From Streptococcus thermophilus (GTDB lineage: Bacteria; Bacillota; Bacilli; Lactobacillales; Streptococcaceae), in assembly GCF_010120595.1 (NCBI RefSeq), contig NZ_CP038020.1:248001-312000 (forward strand): a stretch of 64,000 nt of DNA, given 5' to 3'. Below, in pieces: positions 47,871 through 55,010 of this stretch. How positions within the stretch are numbered: the first letter of the stretch is position 1; each line of letters opens with the position of its first letter. A model generated the notes under the pieces. That model was given only the letters and a program-made list of their open reading frames with translations, did not search any database and was not told the DNA's origin. The position numbers and the translations under genes were made by a program.

Positions 47871-47975
47871 TCTTTGTCAACTGTCTTGAGTTGATGAAAA
47901 GCTAACATCGAGAGAGGACACAATTCGTTCTCTCTTTTCTTATCTTCAAAGTGATAAGAATGCGTTTTTTAAAGT
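47871..47975 (-). mobile_element. Right-end fragment of an ISL3-family element
   Basis: Reading on the plus strand from 47871, GGCTCTTTGTCAACTGT matches the right terminal repeat of the IS1193-like copies. The sequence beyond matches the transposase C-terminal coding region in the minus direction, with stops. About 100 bp remain. The rest of 47976-48204 shows no gene I can name. Confidence 0.7.
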
Positions 47976-48204
47976 TTTCAAAGTTCCTAAAATCTCATTT
48001 AGAACTATTTGGAATTGTGGATACAAAGCAACCATTGACTAAATAATTAATGAATTGAATGAGTATTTAGAGTATTTATTTTTAACTCAAAATTGATTAA
48101 AATCTTGCGTAAGCCCAAAGAACTGGGAAGAAGCGACCGTGACGGATATTTGGAGAGAGGATTTATCTAAAAAACTAGAAAATAAGTTATTTCTTTCATA
48201 ACAG

Positions 48205-48230
48205 AAAAAGCGAGTTCAAACTCGCTTTTT
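48205..48230 (-). terminator. Terminator of the XRE regulator gene
   Basis: AAAAAGCGAGTT and AACTCGCTTTTT pair perfectly; the hairpin lies just past the stop codon, with a T run on the minus strand. Confidence 0.85.
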
Positions 48231-48743
48231 CTATTTATCAAATAATTCCTTATTTTCAATCAAGAGTTCTAGTGGAGATTTGTCTCTTGCTACAATAAAA
48301 CCAGGTTCATATTGGTTATGAAATGTTCTTTTCTGAGAAGTTGGATCAGTATACAACTCGTCTCCATCTTCTGTGTATAGTTGTTTGCCTCTTGTTAGGT
48401 AAAGTAAATCCTCTAAGTACTGTCCATCAGTTTCTAGAAAATTTTCGATGTATTTGACAGCCTTTAAGATCTCACTTACTTTATCAGAGTATTCATTCGA
48501 TTCAAGAACACTCTTTTCTAATTCAATCTCTTTACTAGTTCCAAATAGTTGGGTTGGAGTTGCATTAAAATATTCTGCTATCTTATCCAAATTTGCAAAG
48601 GTAGGATAGCTTTTTTGTTTTTCGTAGTCAGAGATGGATTGTTTACCGATTCCTAAATCTTCCGCAAGTTGAGTTTGACTTACTCCTTTTTCTATGCGTA
48701 GTCGTGCCAAATTGGGTCCAAAATTCTGAATAATAAAGGTCAT
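48231..48743 (-). CDS. XRE/Cro-CI-type repressor of the integrated element
   Basis: 170 aa; HTH at residues 10-65 (LARLRIEKGVSQTQLAEDLG, then IGKQSISDYEKQKSYPTFAN). The C-terminal part is acidic, and I see no LexA-like or metalloprotease motif. It is divergent from the rep-xis-int genes, the usual place for a repressor that keeps an integrative element quiet. An 11-bp inverted repeat in the intergenic region is a likely operator. Confidence 0.82.
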   Translation of the reverse strand: MTFIIQNFGPNLARLRIEKGVSQTQLAEDLGIGKQSISDYEKQKSYPTFANLDKIAEYFNATPTQLFGTSKEIELEKSVLESNEYSDKVSEILKAVKYIENFLETDGQYLEDLLYLTRGKQLYTEDGDELYTDPTSQKRTFHNQYEPGFIVARDKSPLELLIENKELFDK

Positions 48744-48842
48744 GATAAACTCCTATGTTGTATTTTAAACTTATTCTATCACCTATAAACTTACAAATCA
48801 AGTTTTTAGTTGACTGATTAAAATATTTTTTTATAAAATATA

Positions 48843-48868
48843 TTTATAACTTATAAATAAGTTATAAA
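48843..48868. promoter_or_regulatory. Candidate repressor operator
   Basis: TTTATAACTTA (48843-48853) and TAAGTTATAAA (48858-48868) are exact inverted repeats with a 4-bp spacer, about 100 bp upstream of the XRE gene. Confidence 0.5.
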
Positions 48869-48962
48869 TGATACAAATAGCTCATATGTTTAGGAATAGT
48901 GAGTGAGGAGGAATTTGAGGACGAGACTATGACTATGACTGATGACTATTCGAAGCCTTGGA

Positions 48963-49081
48963 GCTAGAAATTGTGTGGACAAGGGCAAGGGACGAGCCTG
49001 ACGTGAAGTCAGGCGAAGTCCTGCAGGCTGCCGTCCAGACAATTTCTAGCCAAGCAAAAGCTGGCTATTCTAACAGCCAGC
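48963..49081. repeat. Origin-like set of inverted repeats before the Rep_trans gene
   Basis: Outer arms GCTAGAAATTGTGTGGAC (48963-48980) and GTCCAGACAATTTCTAGC (49033-49050) pair with one mismatch. Inside lies the perfect hairpin GCCTGAC/GTCAGGC (48996-49014), and next to it GCTGGCT/AGCCAGC (49060-49081). The segment is more GC-rich than its surroundings. Nested hairpins just upstream of a rolling-circle initiator gene are typical of double-strand or single-strand origins, or of oriT. Roughly 100 bp to the rep gene show no other feature. Confidence 0.65.
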
Positions 49082-49185
49082 AAAAAGGTACACTTAGGAC
49101 AACGTCCAAAGAACGACGGAACGAGCAAACGTTGATTTGACGGTGTTTCTGAGGCCTAAAAAATCTAAAAGAAGGGGGGACAATT

Positions 49186-50163
49186 TTGTTGGTTTCTATA
49201 CAAGATTTAAGAAGCATTCAAGAACGATGTGAAATAGGAGAATTAGTACAGAGGTTAGATGTCAGTATTGATAGATTAACGGTTATCTGGGATACAGACA
49301 CTGGTTCCCTAAGACGAATTTTCAAAAATCTGAAACAGGCAATAAGTACAAGAGTTGACTCATTTGAAATACATGATAACGTGCGAGATGATGTCTTTAC
49401 TTTAGCTAAGGATTTTAATGAGTATGATTCAATCAATATTATATTTTTCCAATTATCCACTTATGGAGGTGAACAATTGATTCGGATTGATTTCAATCCT
49501 AACACTTTAAAAGAATTTGATGGAATGAAAGTATGGAGGCAATTAATGTACTTTGCCAGATTGAATTCATTGACGGTACGTTTGTCTCGTTTTGATTTGA
49601 CATTTGACATTTTCAACAGGCCTGAAATCGTTAATTTGCAACATATTAAAGGTGGTGTTACCCATAAGGTCTTCTATGGTAGAGGGGGCGAATTAGAGAC
49701 GAAATATTGGGGTTCTAGCGGTAGTAATGTACAAGTTAGGTTATATGATAAGAATAAAGAAATCATTGCTCATAAGCGCGAAGAGAAGCTAGATTTGGGT
49801 GTAAATCCGTTTTGGTGGAGACTAGAGTTCCAACTCAGAACTAAAGCGATTGGGGAGGATATGGTGCAAGATATTATGAATCGACTTGATAATTTCGGAT
49901 TTTATAAGCTAGAACATATTCGAGTGGATCAAAGAGCCTTTACAATTATCTTTCTAAGCAATCCTGAACTGTTATCATTAGCTTTTCCAAATTTAAAATC
50001 AGACAGCATCAAAAAGAAAAAAACAAGAGTCCGCAAACTATTGAGAGAAGAAACGAATCAATTTGCGGAAGAATTAAAAGAAGTATTAATACAGAATCTC
50101 CCTAAATTAAATACAGAATTACAACTACTTGTAGGTGAGTTTCTGACTTTAGAAAATCAATAA
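49186..50163 (+). CDS. Rep_trans-family replication initiator/MobT-like protein
   Basis: 325 aa (start TTG or ATG close to 49186; the site GAAGGGGGG precedes it). The fold type is suggested by RLSRFDLTFDIFNRPEIVNL and VQVRLYDKNKEIIAH, a pattern seen in Rep_trans initiators of rolling-circle plasmids and in the MobT relaxases of streptococcal mobile elements. The catalytic Tyr could not be assigned with certainty. Context (origin-like repeats upstream, DUF3173 and integrase downstream) supports a role in replication or mobilisation of the element. Confidence 0.75.
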   Translation: MLVSIQDLRSIQERCEIGELVQRLDVSIDRLTVIWDTDTGSLRRIFKNLKQAISTRVDSFEIHDNVRDDVFTLAKDFNEYDSINIIFFQLSTYGGEQLIRIDFNPNTLKEFDGMKVWRQLMYFARLNSLTVRLSRFDLTFDIFNRPEIVNLQHIKGGVTHKVFYGRGGELETKYWGSSGSNVQVRLYDKNKEIIAHKREEKLDLGVNPFWWRLEFQLRTKAIGEDMVQDIMNRLDNFGFYKLEHIRVDQRAFTIIFLSNPELLSLAFPNLKSDSIKKKKTRVRKLLREETNQFAEELKEVLIQNLPKLNTELQLLVGEFLTLENQ

Positions 50164-50174
50164 GGAGGATAACT

Positions 50175-50363
50175 ATGGATAATAATTTAATTAGCAACAA
50201 AGAATTAATTGAAATGGGCTATCGCCCTCACACTGCAAATGATATCATCCATCAGGCAAGAGAATTACTTGTATCACGAGGCTATACATTTTATAATCGC
50301 AAACGTTTGATGGTTGTTCCAAAAAGTGTTGTAAATGAGATTCTAGGAACAGAGGTGGCGTAA
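50175..50363 (+). CDS. DUF3173 protein, probable excisionase
   Basis: 62 aa, basic, ISNKELIEMGYRPHTANDII, with an HTH-like region. Members of DUF3173 are found just before tyrosine integrases in streptococcal mobile elements and are thought to act as recombination directionality factors. AAGGAGG ribosome site. It ends 1 bp before the integrase start. Confidence 0.8.
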   Translation: MDNNLISNKELIEMGYRPHTANDIIHQARELLVSRGYTFYNRKRLMVVPKSVVNEILGTEVA

Positions 50364-50364
50364 T

Positions 50365-51504
50365 ATGGCAAGTGTTCGTTACCGAAAGCGAGGAGATAGT
50401 AATTTATGGACCTATGAAATTCGTAACGAAGGAAAAACTGTTGCTCATAATAGCGGTTTTAAAACAAAAAAACTTGCAGAGTCAGAAGCTGAACCGATTC
50501 TGCAAGAACTTCGTTTAGGAAAAAGAATTTCTAGAGATATTTCTCTTGCCGATCTATATCAAGAATGGCTTGAACTAAAAATTTTACCAAGTAGTAGGTC
50601 GGAAGAAACAAAGAAAAAATATCTTCTCCGTAAAAACACAATTGAAAGATTATTTGGAAATAAAAAAGTCACTCAAATTCGTGCGAGTGAATACCAAAGA
50701 ATTATGAATAAGTATGGGCAAACAGTTGGTAGAAATTTTCTTGGTAGATTGAATACGGGGATTCATCAGAGCATCCAAATGGCAATTGCTGACAAAGTTC
50801 TAATAGATGATTTTACACAACATGTCGAGTTGTTTTCATCCAAAGAACAACAGATGACAGAAGAGAAATATTTACATACAGAAAAGGACTATCTGGATTT
50901 ACTTTTAGCAGTAAAGAGAAAATTCGATTACCAACGTTCAATTGTTCCTTATATCGTCTATTTTCTATTAAAAACAGGCATGAGGTTTGGAGAGTTAGTA
51001 GCGTTAACTTGGAATGAGGTTGATTTTGACAGAGGATTGTTAAAAACATACAGGAGGTATAATACTCTCTCTCATAAGTTTGTTCCACCAAAAAATAAAA
51101 CGTCTATTCGGATGGTTCCAATAGACGAAGAGTGTATCAAAATTTTGCGCCTTTTACAAACGGAGCAAGAAAGAGCAAACATGGAGTTAGGAATCAAAAA
51201 TCGATATCGAATGATCTTTCAACATTTTGGATATATTCATTCAGTTCCAGATATTGCAAGCGTCAATAAAGCTTTGAGTGTTCTCTTAAATGAGTTGGAC
51301 ATTTATCCAATTATCACGACAAAAGGAGCACGTCACACCTATGGAAGCTACCTCTGGCACAAAGGGTTTGACCTTGGAGTTATTGCAAAAATTCTAGGGC
51401 ATAGAGATATTTCAATGTTGGTAGAAGTATATGGACACACTTTAGAAGAGAAAATTTTTGAGGAATTTAATCAAATCAGAGATATCTGGAAAGATTGCTC
51501 ATAA
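50365..51504 (+). CDS. int: Tyrosine recombinase/integrase
   Basis: 379 aa. An N-terminal AP2-like arm-binding domain (RYRKRGDSNLWTYEIRNEGK) and a SAM-like core-binding domain precede the catalytic domain, with Arg in TGMRFGEL, Lys near KNKTSIRMVPI, the ARHTYGSYL box, LGHRDI, and the nucleophile Tyr in EVYGH. Its 3' end lies 85 bp from the tRNA-Lys core, the normal place for an integrase of a tRNA-targeting element. It is probably the enzyme that made the junctions seen at 36976, 41554 and 43395. Confidence 0.93.
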   Translation: MASVRYRKRGDSNLWTYEIRNEGKTVAHNSGFKTKKLAESEAEPILQELRLGKRISRDISLADLYQEWLELKILPSSRSEETKKKYLLRKNTIERLFGNKKVTQIRASEYQRIMNKYGQTVGRNFLGRLNTGIHQSIQMAIADKVLIDDFTQHVELFSSKEQQMTEEKYLHTEKDYLDLLLAVKRKFDYQRSIVPYIVYFLLKTGMRFGELVALTWNEVDFDRGLLKTYRRYNTLSHKFVPPKNKTSIRMVPIDEECIKILRLLQTEQERANMELGIKNRYRMIFQHFGYIHSVPDIASVNKALSVLLNELDIYPIITTKGARHTYGSYLWHKGFDLGVIAKILGHRDISMLVEVYGHTLEEKIFEEFNQIRDIWKDCS

Positions 51505-51512
51505 AAAAATGT

Positions 51513-51603
51513 GGGGCAAACGATGGGGCAAATGCTCTTAAGACAAGCAAAAAAGCCTTGGTTATCAAGGCTTTTACTGTTGAAGTTTGATGCCCCCTAC
51601 AGG
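51513..51603. repeat. att-like site 4: right junction at tRNA-Lys
   Basis: GGGGCAAA at 51513 and 51525 (12 bp apart), the hairpin AAGCCTTG/CAAGGCTT (about 51554-51573) that also serves as the int terminator, and the core GATGCCCCCTACAGG (51589-51603), which overlaps the tRNA 3' end. Confidence 0.8.
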
Positions 51604-51663
51604 GCTCGAACCTGTGACCCATGGATTAAGAGTCCACTGCTCTACCAACTGAGCTAAGGAGGC
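51591..51663 (-). tRNA. tRNA-Lys (anticodon CTT)
   Basis: Minus strand: acceptor GCCTCCT, D-arm AGCTCAGTTGGTAGAGC, anticodon loop CTCTTAA (CTT at 34-36), T-arm ACAGGTTCGAGCCCTGT, acceptor AGGGGGC, discriminator A. CCA is not encoded. The integrated elements rebuild its 3' end. It begins immediately after the 6S-like RNA and probably shares its transcript. Confidence 0.95.
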
Positions 51664-51863
51664 TGGATGCTGTATTGGTACCGATGATCCACAGTTTGTA
51701 TTGAACCCGCGACGTAAAAAAGCAGGTGGGCGACTCGCTACTAACTTCAGTTGCTTCTGGGTGAGCCAGCCTGCACACTGTTAATAGACCTCTGTCTCCC
51801 GATAATACAAAAATTAGTCGGTCAACACTTATATGTGGATTCGTATACCACAGCAATTTCTAT
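51664..51863 (-). ncRNA. ssrS: 6S RNA-like long hairpin RNA
   Basis: About 200 nt on the minus strand from the promoter at 51870-51897. The 5' segment (around 51834-51855: GCTGTGGTATACGAATCCAC) is complementary to the 3' segment (around 51666-51692: GTGGATCATCGGTACCAATA and ACAGC), with small bulges. The middle has GCAGG/CCTGC and further internal stems with unpaired flanks. An extended rod with a central bubble, a gene next to rarA and a downstream tRNA fit 6S RNA, which binds sigma-A RNA polymerase. I judged this by structure and position, not by a covariance search. Confidence 0.7.
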
Positions 51864-51869
51864 GTTTTT

Positions 51870-51897
51870 ATAATACCACTTTTGAAAATTATTGCAA
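51870..51897 (-). promoter_or_regulatory. Promoter of the 6S-like RNA and tRNA-Lys
   Basis: TTGCAA (51892-51897), 16 bp, TATTAT (51870-51875) on the minus strand. A second possible promoter, TTGCTG-17-TATAAG at 51828-51856, lies inside the RNA. Confidence 0.65.
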
Positions 51898-51945
51898 GAG
51901 GAAAAATCATTTTTTTTGCAATCGTTTTCGTTGATTCTTCTCGTA

Positions 51946-53214
51946 TTATCTAGATAACTTATCGATTCGTTCTTTATTAGCTCCAAGAGCTCTTTCGTAT
52001 TTCCCAGTTTCATTAGGTTGGAAATAATTGACTCCTCTTAATTTATCTGGAAGGTATTGTTGCTTAACCCACTTTTCAGGATAGGCATGTGGATACTTAT
52101 AATCTTGTGCATTACCCAGTGCCTTACTTCCAGCATAGTGTCCATCTCTCAGATGACGCGGAATAGGTAAATTCCCAGACTTTCTAAGATCCGCCAGGAC
52201 AGCATCCATTGCCTTATAAGCCGAATTCGACTTAGGTGATAATGCTAAGTCAATAACTACGTTGGCAATCAAAATACGTGCCTCCGGAAAACCTATTTTC
52301 TGTGCAGCTTCCAAGGCTGTGACCGTGTGAACTTGTGCATCTGGATTAGCTAAACCAATATCCTCATAGGCAATCACAGTCAAGCGACGTGCTAGACTAG
52401 GCAAATCCCCTGCCTCAACCAAACGTGCCGCATAGTGAAGACTGGCATTAACATCAGATCCTCGAATAGATTTTTGCAAGGCAGAAAGGACATCATAGTG
52501 CCCATCACCGTCTTTATCCATAGTAATATAACTGCGTTGTAAGCTATTTTCCACTATGTCTAAAGTAATATGATGCTGCCCATTTCCTGAAGCTGGTGTC
52601 GACATGACAGCCAGATCCAAAGAATTATATGCCGATCGTAAATCACCATTAGTAGCTGTCGCAATAAAATCTAGAGCATCATCATCTAAGTGAACCTCAA
52701 AGGCGAAGCCACGCTCCTTGTCCCCTAGAACATTCAAAATAGCTTCCTTGATATCTTCATTAGAGAGTGGTTCCAACTCAAATATTTGTACACGGCTACG
52801 GATGGCTGGTGTTACAGAAAAAAACGGATTCTCGGTTGTGGCACCAATCATGATAATATTTCCGTTCTCTAATAATGGTAACAAAAAATCTTGTTTTGCT
52901 TTATCCAAACGATGGATCTCATCTAGAAGTAGAACTAAACCACCTGAAAATTTAGCCTCTTCTGCAATTTCCTGTAGACGTTTTTTGCTATCGACAGTGG
53001 CATTAAAAGTTCTAAAAGCAAATTTTGTTGTTCCTGCAATAGCACTGGCTATCGAGGTTTTCCCGATTCCTGGAGGTCCGTAGAGAATCATTGACGACAG
53101 CATATTCGCCTCTACCATACGGCGAATAATTTTACCTTCACCAACTAAATGTTTCTGACCAATCACCTCTGAAATTGAACGTGGACGCATGCGTAAGGCA
53201 AGATTATCTGGCAT
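51946..53214 (-). CDS. rarA: Replication-associated recombination protein A (AAA+ ATPase, MgsA)
   Basis: 422 aa; Walker A GPPGIGKTS, Walker B LLLDEIHR, sensor GATTENPFF, and the C-terminal MgsA tetramer domain ending with the conserved RGVNYFQPN region. RarA acts at stalled replication forks with SSB. In Firmicutes it often neighbours the 6S RNA gene, as here. Confidence 0.96.
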   Translation of the reverse strand: MPDNLALRMRPRSISEVIGQKHLVGEGKIIRRMVEANMLSSMILYGPPGIGKTSIASAIAGTTKFAFRTFNATVDSKKRLQEIAEEAKFSGGLVLLLDEIHRLDKAKQDFLLPLLENGNIIMIGATTENPFFSVTPAIRSRVQIFELEPLSNEDIKEAILNVLGDKERGFAFEVHLDDDALDFIATATNGDLRSAYNSLDLAVMSTPASGNGQHHITLDIVENSLQRSYITMDKDGDGHYDVLSALQKSIRGSDVNASLHYAARLVEAGDLPSLARRLTVIAYEDIGLANPDAQVHTVTALEAAQKIGFPEARILIANVVIDLALSPKSNSAYKAMDAVLADLRKSGNLPIPRHLRDGHYAGSKALGNAQDYKYPHAYPEKWVKQQYLPDKLRGVNYFQPNETGKYERALGANKERIDKLSR

Positions 53215-53383
53215 CTTCTCTCCTTTTTTTAACTATTTATTCTTCTTATAATAAGAATATACTATTTTTCTGTAAAAAGAAATTATAAATAGTTCTTGTC
53301 AAACCTAAATTCTTATGATAGAATATTTTGGTATGTGGTGCTAGCACATCCGTAATAAATTCTACCTAGGAGGAAAACACGAA

Positions 53384-53572
53384 ATGACTAAAGTATGTTA
53401 CTTTACAGGACGTAAAACTGTTTCTGGAAACAACCGTTCACACGCTATGAACAAAACTAAACGTGTCTTTAAGCCTAACCTTCAAAAAGTTACTGTTCTT
53501 ATCGACGGTAAACCTAAAAAAGTTTGGGCTTCAGCTCGTGCACTTAAATCTGGTAAAGTTGAACGCGTTTAA
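53384..53572 (+). CDS. rpmB: Ribosomal protein L28
   Basis: 62 aa, [20 protein letters not shown] start. It has one Cys only, so this is the zinc-free type. bL28 is a late 50S assembly protein near the E site. AGGAGG ribosome site; transcribed divergently from rarA with a short promoter region between. Confidence 0.97.
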   Translation: MTKVCYFTGRKTVSGNNRSHAMNKTKRVFKPNLQKVTVLIDGKPKKVWASARALKSGKVERV

Positions 53573-53698
53573 TCTTATTAGACATTAAGAGAGATGACAT
53601 CAGTCATCTCTTTTAGTGTTCATCGTCTTTCACTTTTGGGTATACTTATGTTATAATAAGGAACTAATAGATAATCCTTATAGAAAGAAGGTGTCAGT

Positions 53699-53965
53699 AT
53701 GGGATTTACAGATGAAACTGTTCTTTTCAACCTAAACGACGGTGATAAAGATGAAATCAGTAATACTTTGACAAATGTCTACCGTTCGTTGGCTGAGAAA
53801 GGTTATAATCCTATCAACCAAATCGTTGGTTATGTTCTGAGCGGTGACCCTGCTTATGTTCCGCGTTACAATGATGCCCGTAACCAAATTCGCAAATACG
53901 AACGTGATGAAATCGTTGAAGAACTCGTTCGCTATTATCTTAAAGGAAATGGAACTGACCTGTAA
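53699..53965 (+). CDS. ireB: IreB-family regulatory phosphoprotein (DUF965)
   Basis: 88 aa, [20 protein letters not shown] with an N-terminal Thr pair region. In Enterococcus IreB is phosphorylated by the Ser/Thr kinase IreK and affects cephalosporin tolerance. Its stop codon overlaps the ruvX start by 1 bp (TAATG), the usual ireB-ruvX-DUF1292 operon of streptococci. Confidence 0.92.
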   Translation: MGFTDETVLFNLNDGDKDEISNTLTNVYRSLAEKGYNPINQIVGYVLSGDPAYVPRYNDARNQIRKYERDEIVEELVRYYLKGNGTDL

Positions 53966-54384
53966 TGCGAGTAATGGGACTTGATGTTGGCTCAAAAACA
54001 GTGGGTGTTGCTATTAGTGACCCACTTGGTTTTACGGCCCAAGGCGTTGAAATTATCAAAATTAACGAGGAAGATAAAGAGTTTGGCTTCGACCGTCTAG
54101 GTGAACTCGTTAAAGAATATCAGGTAGATAAATTTGTCATTGGTCTCCCTAAAAATATGAATAACACTGAAGGACCACGTGTTGAGGCTAGCAAAGCTTA
54201 TGGTGATAAAATCAAGGAAATCTTTAACCTTCCTGTAGATTACCAAGACGAGCGATTGACAACTGTTCAGGCAGAACGTATGTTAGTTGAACAAGCAGAT
54301 GTCAGCCGTGGTAAGCGTAAAAAAGTTATTGATAAATTGGCTGCTCAACTTATTTTGCAAAACTACCTCGATCGAATGTTTTAA
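53965..54384 (+). CDS. ruvX: RuvX/YqgF RNase H-like nuclease
   Basis: 139 aa, [18 protein letters not shown] with the first catalytic Asp, the [11 protein letters not shown] segment, and [13 protein letters not shown]. The family is called putative Holliday junction resolvase and also processes the 5' end of pre-16S rRNA. Confidence 0.95.
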   Translation: MRVMGLDVGSKTVGVAISDPLGFTAQGVEIIKINEEDKEFGFDRLGELVKEYQVDKFVIGLPKNMNNTEGPRVEASKAYGDKIKEIFNLPVDYQDERLTTVQAERMLVEQADVSRGKRKKVIDKLAAQLILQNYLDRMF

Positions 54385-54492
54385 TAAACTGTAAATAGAG
54401 ACCGATTAGTCGAGCGACAATCTAGTAAACTACCAATCAGAACTTCTAGATTCTCCTCACTATTGAGTACTCTCTTCAAAAAGGAGAACAAT

Positions 54493-54798
54493 ATGTCACA
54501 CAATCACGATCACAACCATGACCATGAAGTCATCACTTTAGTAGACGAACAAGGGAATGAAACACTTTTTGAAATCTTATTAACGATTGATGGACGTGAA
54601 GAATTCGGTAAGAACTACGTTCTTTTGGTTCCAGCTGGTGCTGAAGAAGATGCAGATGGAGAAATCGAAATCCAGGCATACTCATTCACTGAAAATGAGG
54701 ACGGCACTGAAGGCGACCTTCAACCAATTCCTGAAGATTCAGATGCTGAATGGGATATGATTGAAGAAGTTTTCAATAGCTTTATCGATGAAAACTAA
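54493..54798 (+). CDS. DUF1292 family protein
   Basis: 101 aa from the ATG at 54493 behind AAAGGAG; an upstream in-frame ATG at 54463 lacks a site. His-rich start ([13 protein letters not shown]) and acidic body with [10 protein letters not shown]. The His stretch might bind metal. Function unknown; conserved third gene of the ireB-ruvX operon. Confidence 0.9.
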   Translation: MSHNHDHNHDHEVITLVDEQGNETLFEILLTIDGREEFGKNYVLLVPAGAEEDADGEIEIQAYSFTENEDGTEGDLQPIPEDSDAEWDMIEEVFNSFIDEN

Positions 54799-54839
54799 AA
54801 AATAATATTGGGCGTAACTAAGCCTAATCATTTACTTCT

Positions 54840-54878
54840 AAAAAAGAGACTGAAATAGTTTATTTCAGTCTCTTTTTT
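54840..54878 (+). terminator. Terminator after the DUF1292 gene
   Basis: AAAAAAGAGACTGAAATA and TATTTCAGTCTCTTTTTT pair over 18 bp with a 3-nt loop. Confidence 0.92.
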
Positions 54879-54916
54879 AGAAGGTTTTTTCTTAAATGTA
54901 AGAAATAAGAGAGAAA

Positions 54917-54944
54917 TTGACTAAATGGTATTATCTGATATACT
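54917..54944 (+). promoter_or_regulatory. Promoter of the GT-C-like membrane protein gene
   Basis: TTGACT (54917-54922), 16 bp, TATACT (54939-54944). Confidence 0.6.
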
Positions 54945-55010
54945 TTAAATAAGAGATTTTGGGTTTTTCCCTTATTTGTAACTTTCAAAATGACAGCAAA
55001 GGAGTTTAAT

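Larger units (their letters stand above)
43408..51603. mobile_element. IME-like integrated element carrying the streptosactin-type locus
   Basis: Bounded by core repeats at 43395-43407 and 51589-51603. Arm-like GGGGCAAA pairs lie inside both ends (43512/43523, 11 bp apart; 51513/51525, 12 bp apart). Contents: shp-rgg-sactipeptide operon, ISL3 debris, XRE repressor, origin-like inverted repeats, Rep_trans initiator, DUF3173 and tyrosine integrase. No conjugation genes are present, so if mobile it would need helper functions. The left 400 bp (43408-43827) has no gene except the terminator of shp. Confidence 0.7.

Noticed and set aside
48958-49140. 60-codon frame across the origin-like repeats
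   Set aside because: The frame coincides with nested inverted repeats, starts without a ribosome site, and has no recognisable family. The repeats explain the sequence better.
51626-51856. 76-codon frame across tRNA-Lys and the 6S-like RNA
   Set aside because: It crosses a clear tRNA and a structured RNA, has no ribosome site, and its translation resembles no protein.
54990-55010. ATG at 54990 as start of the GT-C-like membrane protein
   Set aside because: It has no upstream ribosome site, while the TTG at 55011 is preceded by AAAGGAG at good distance. A start-site experiment would settle it.
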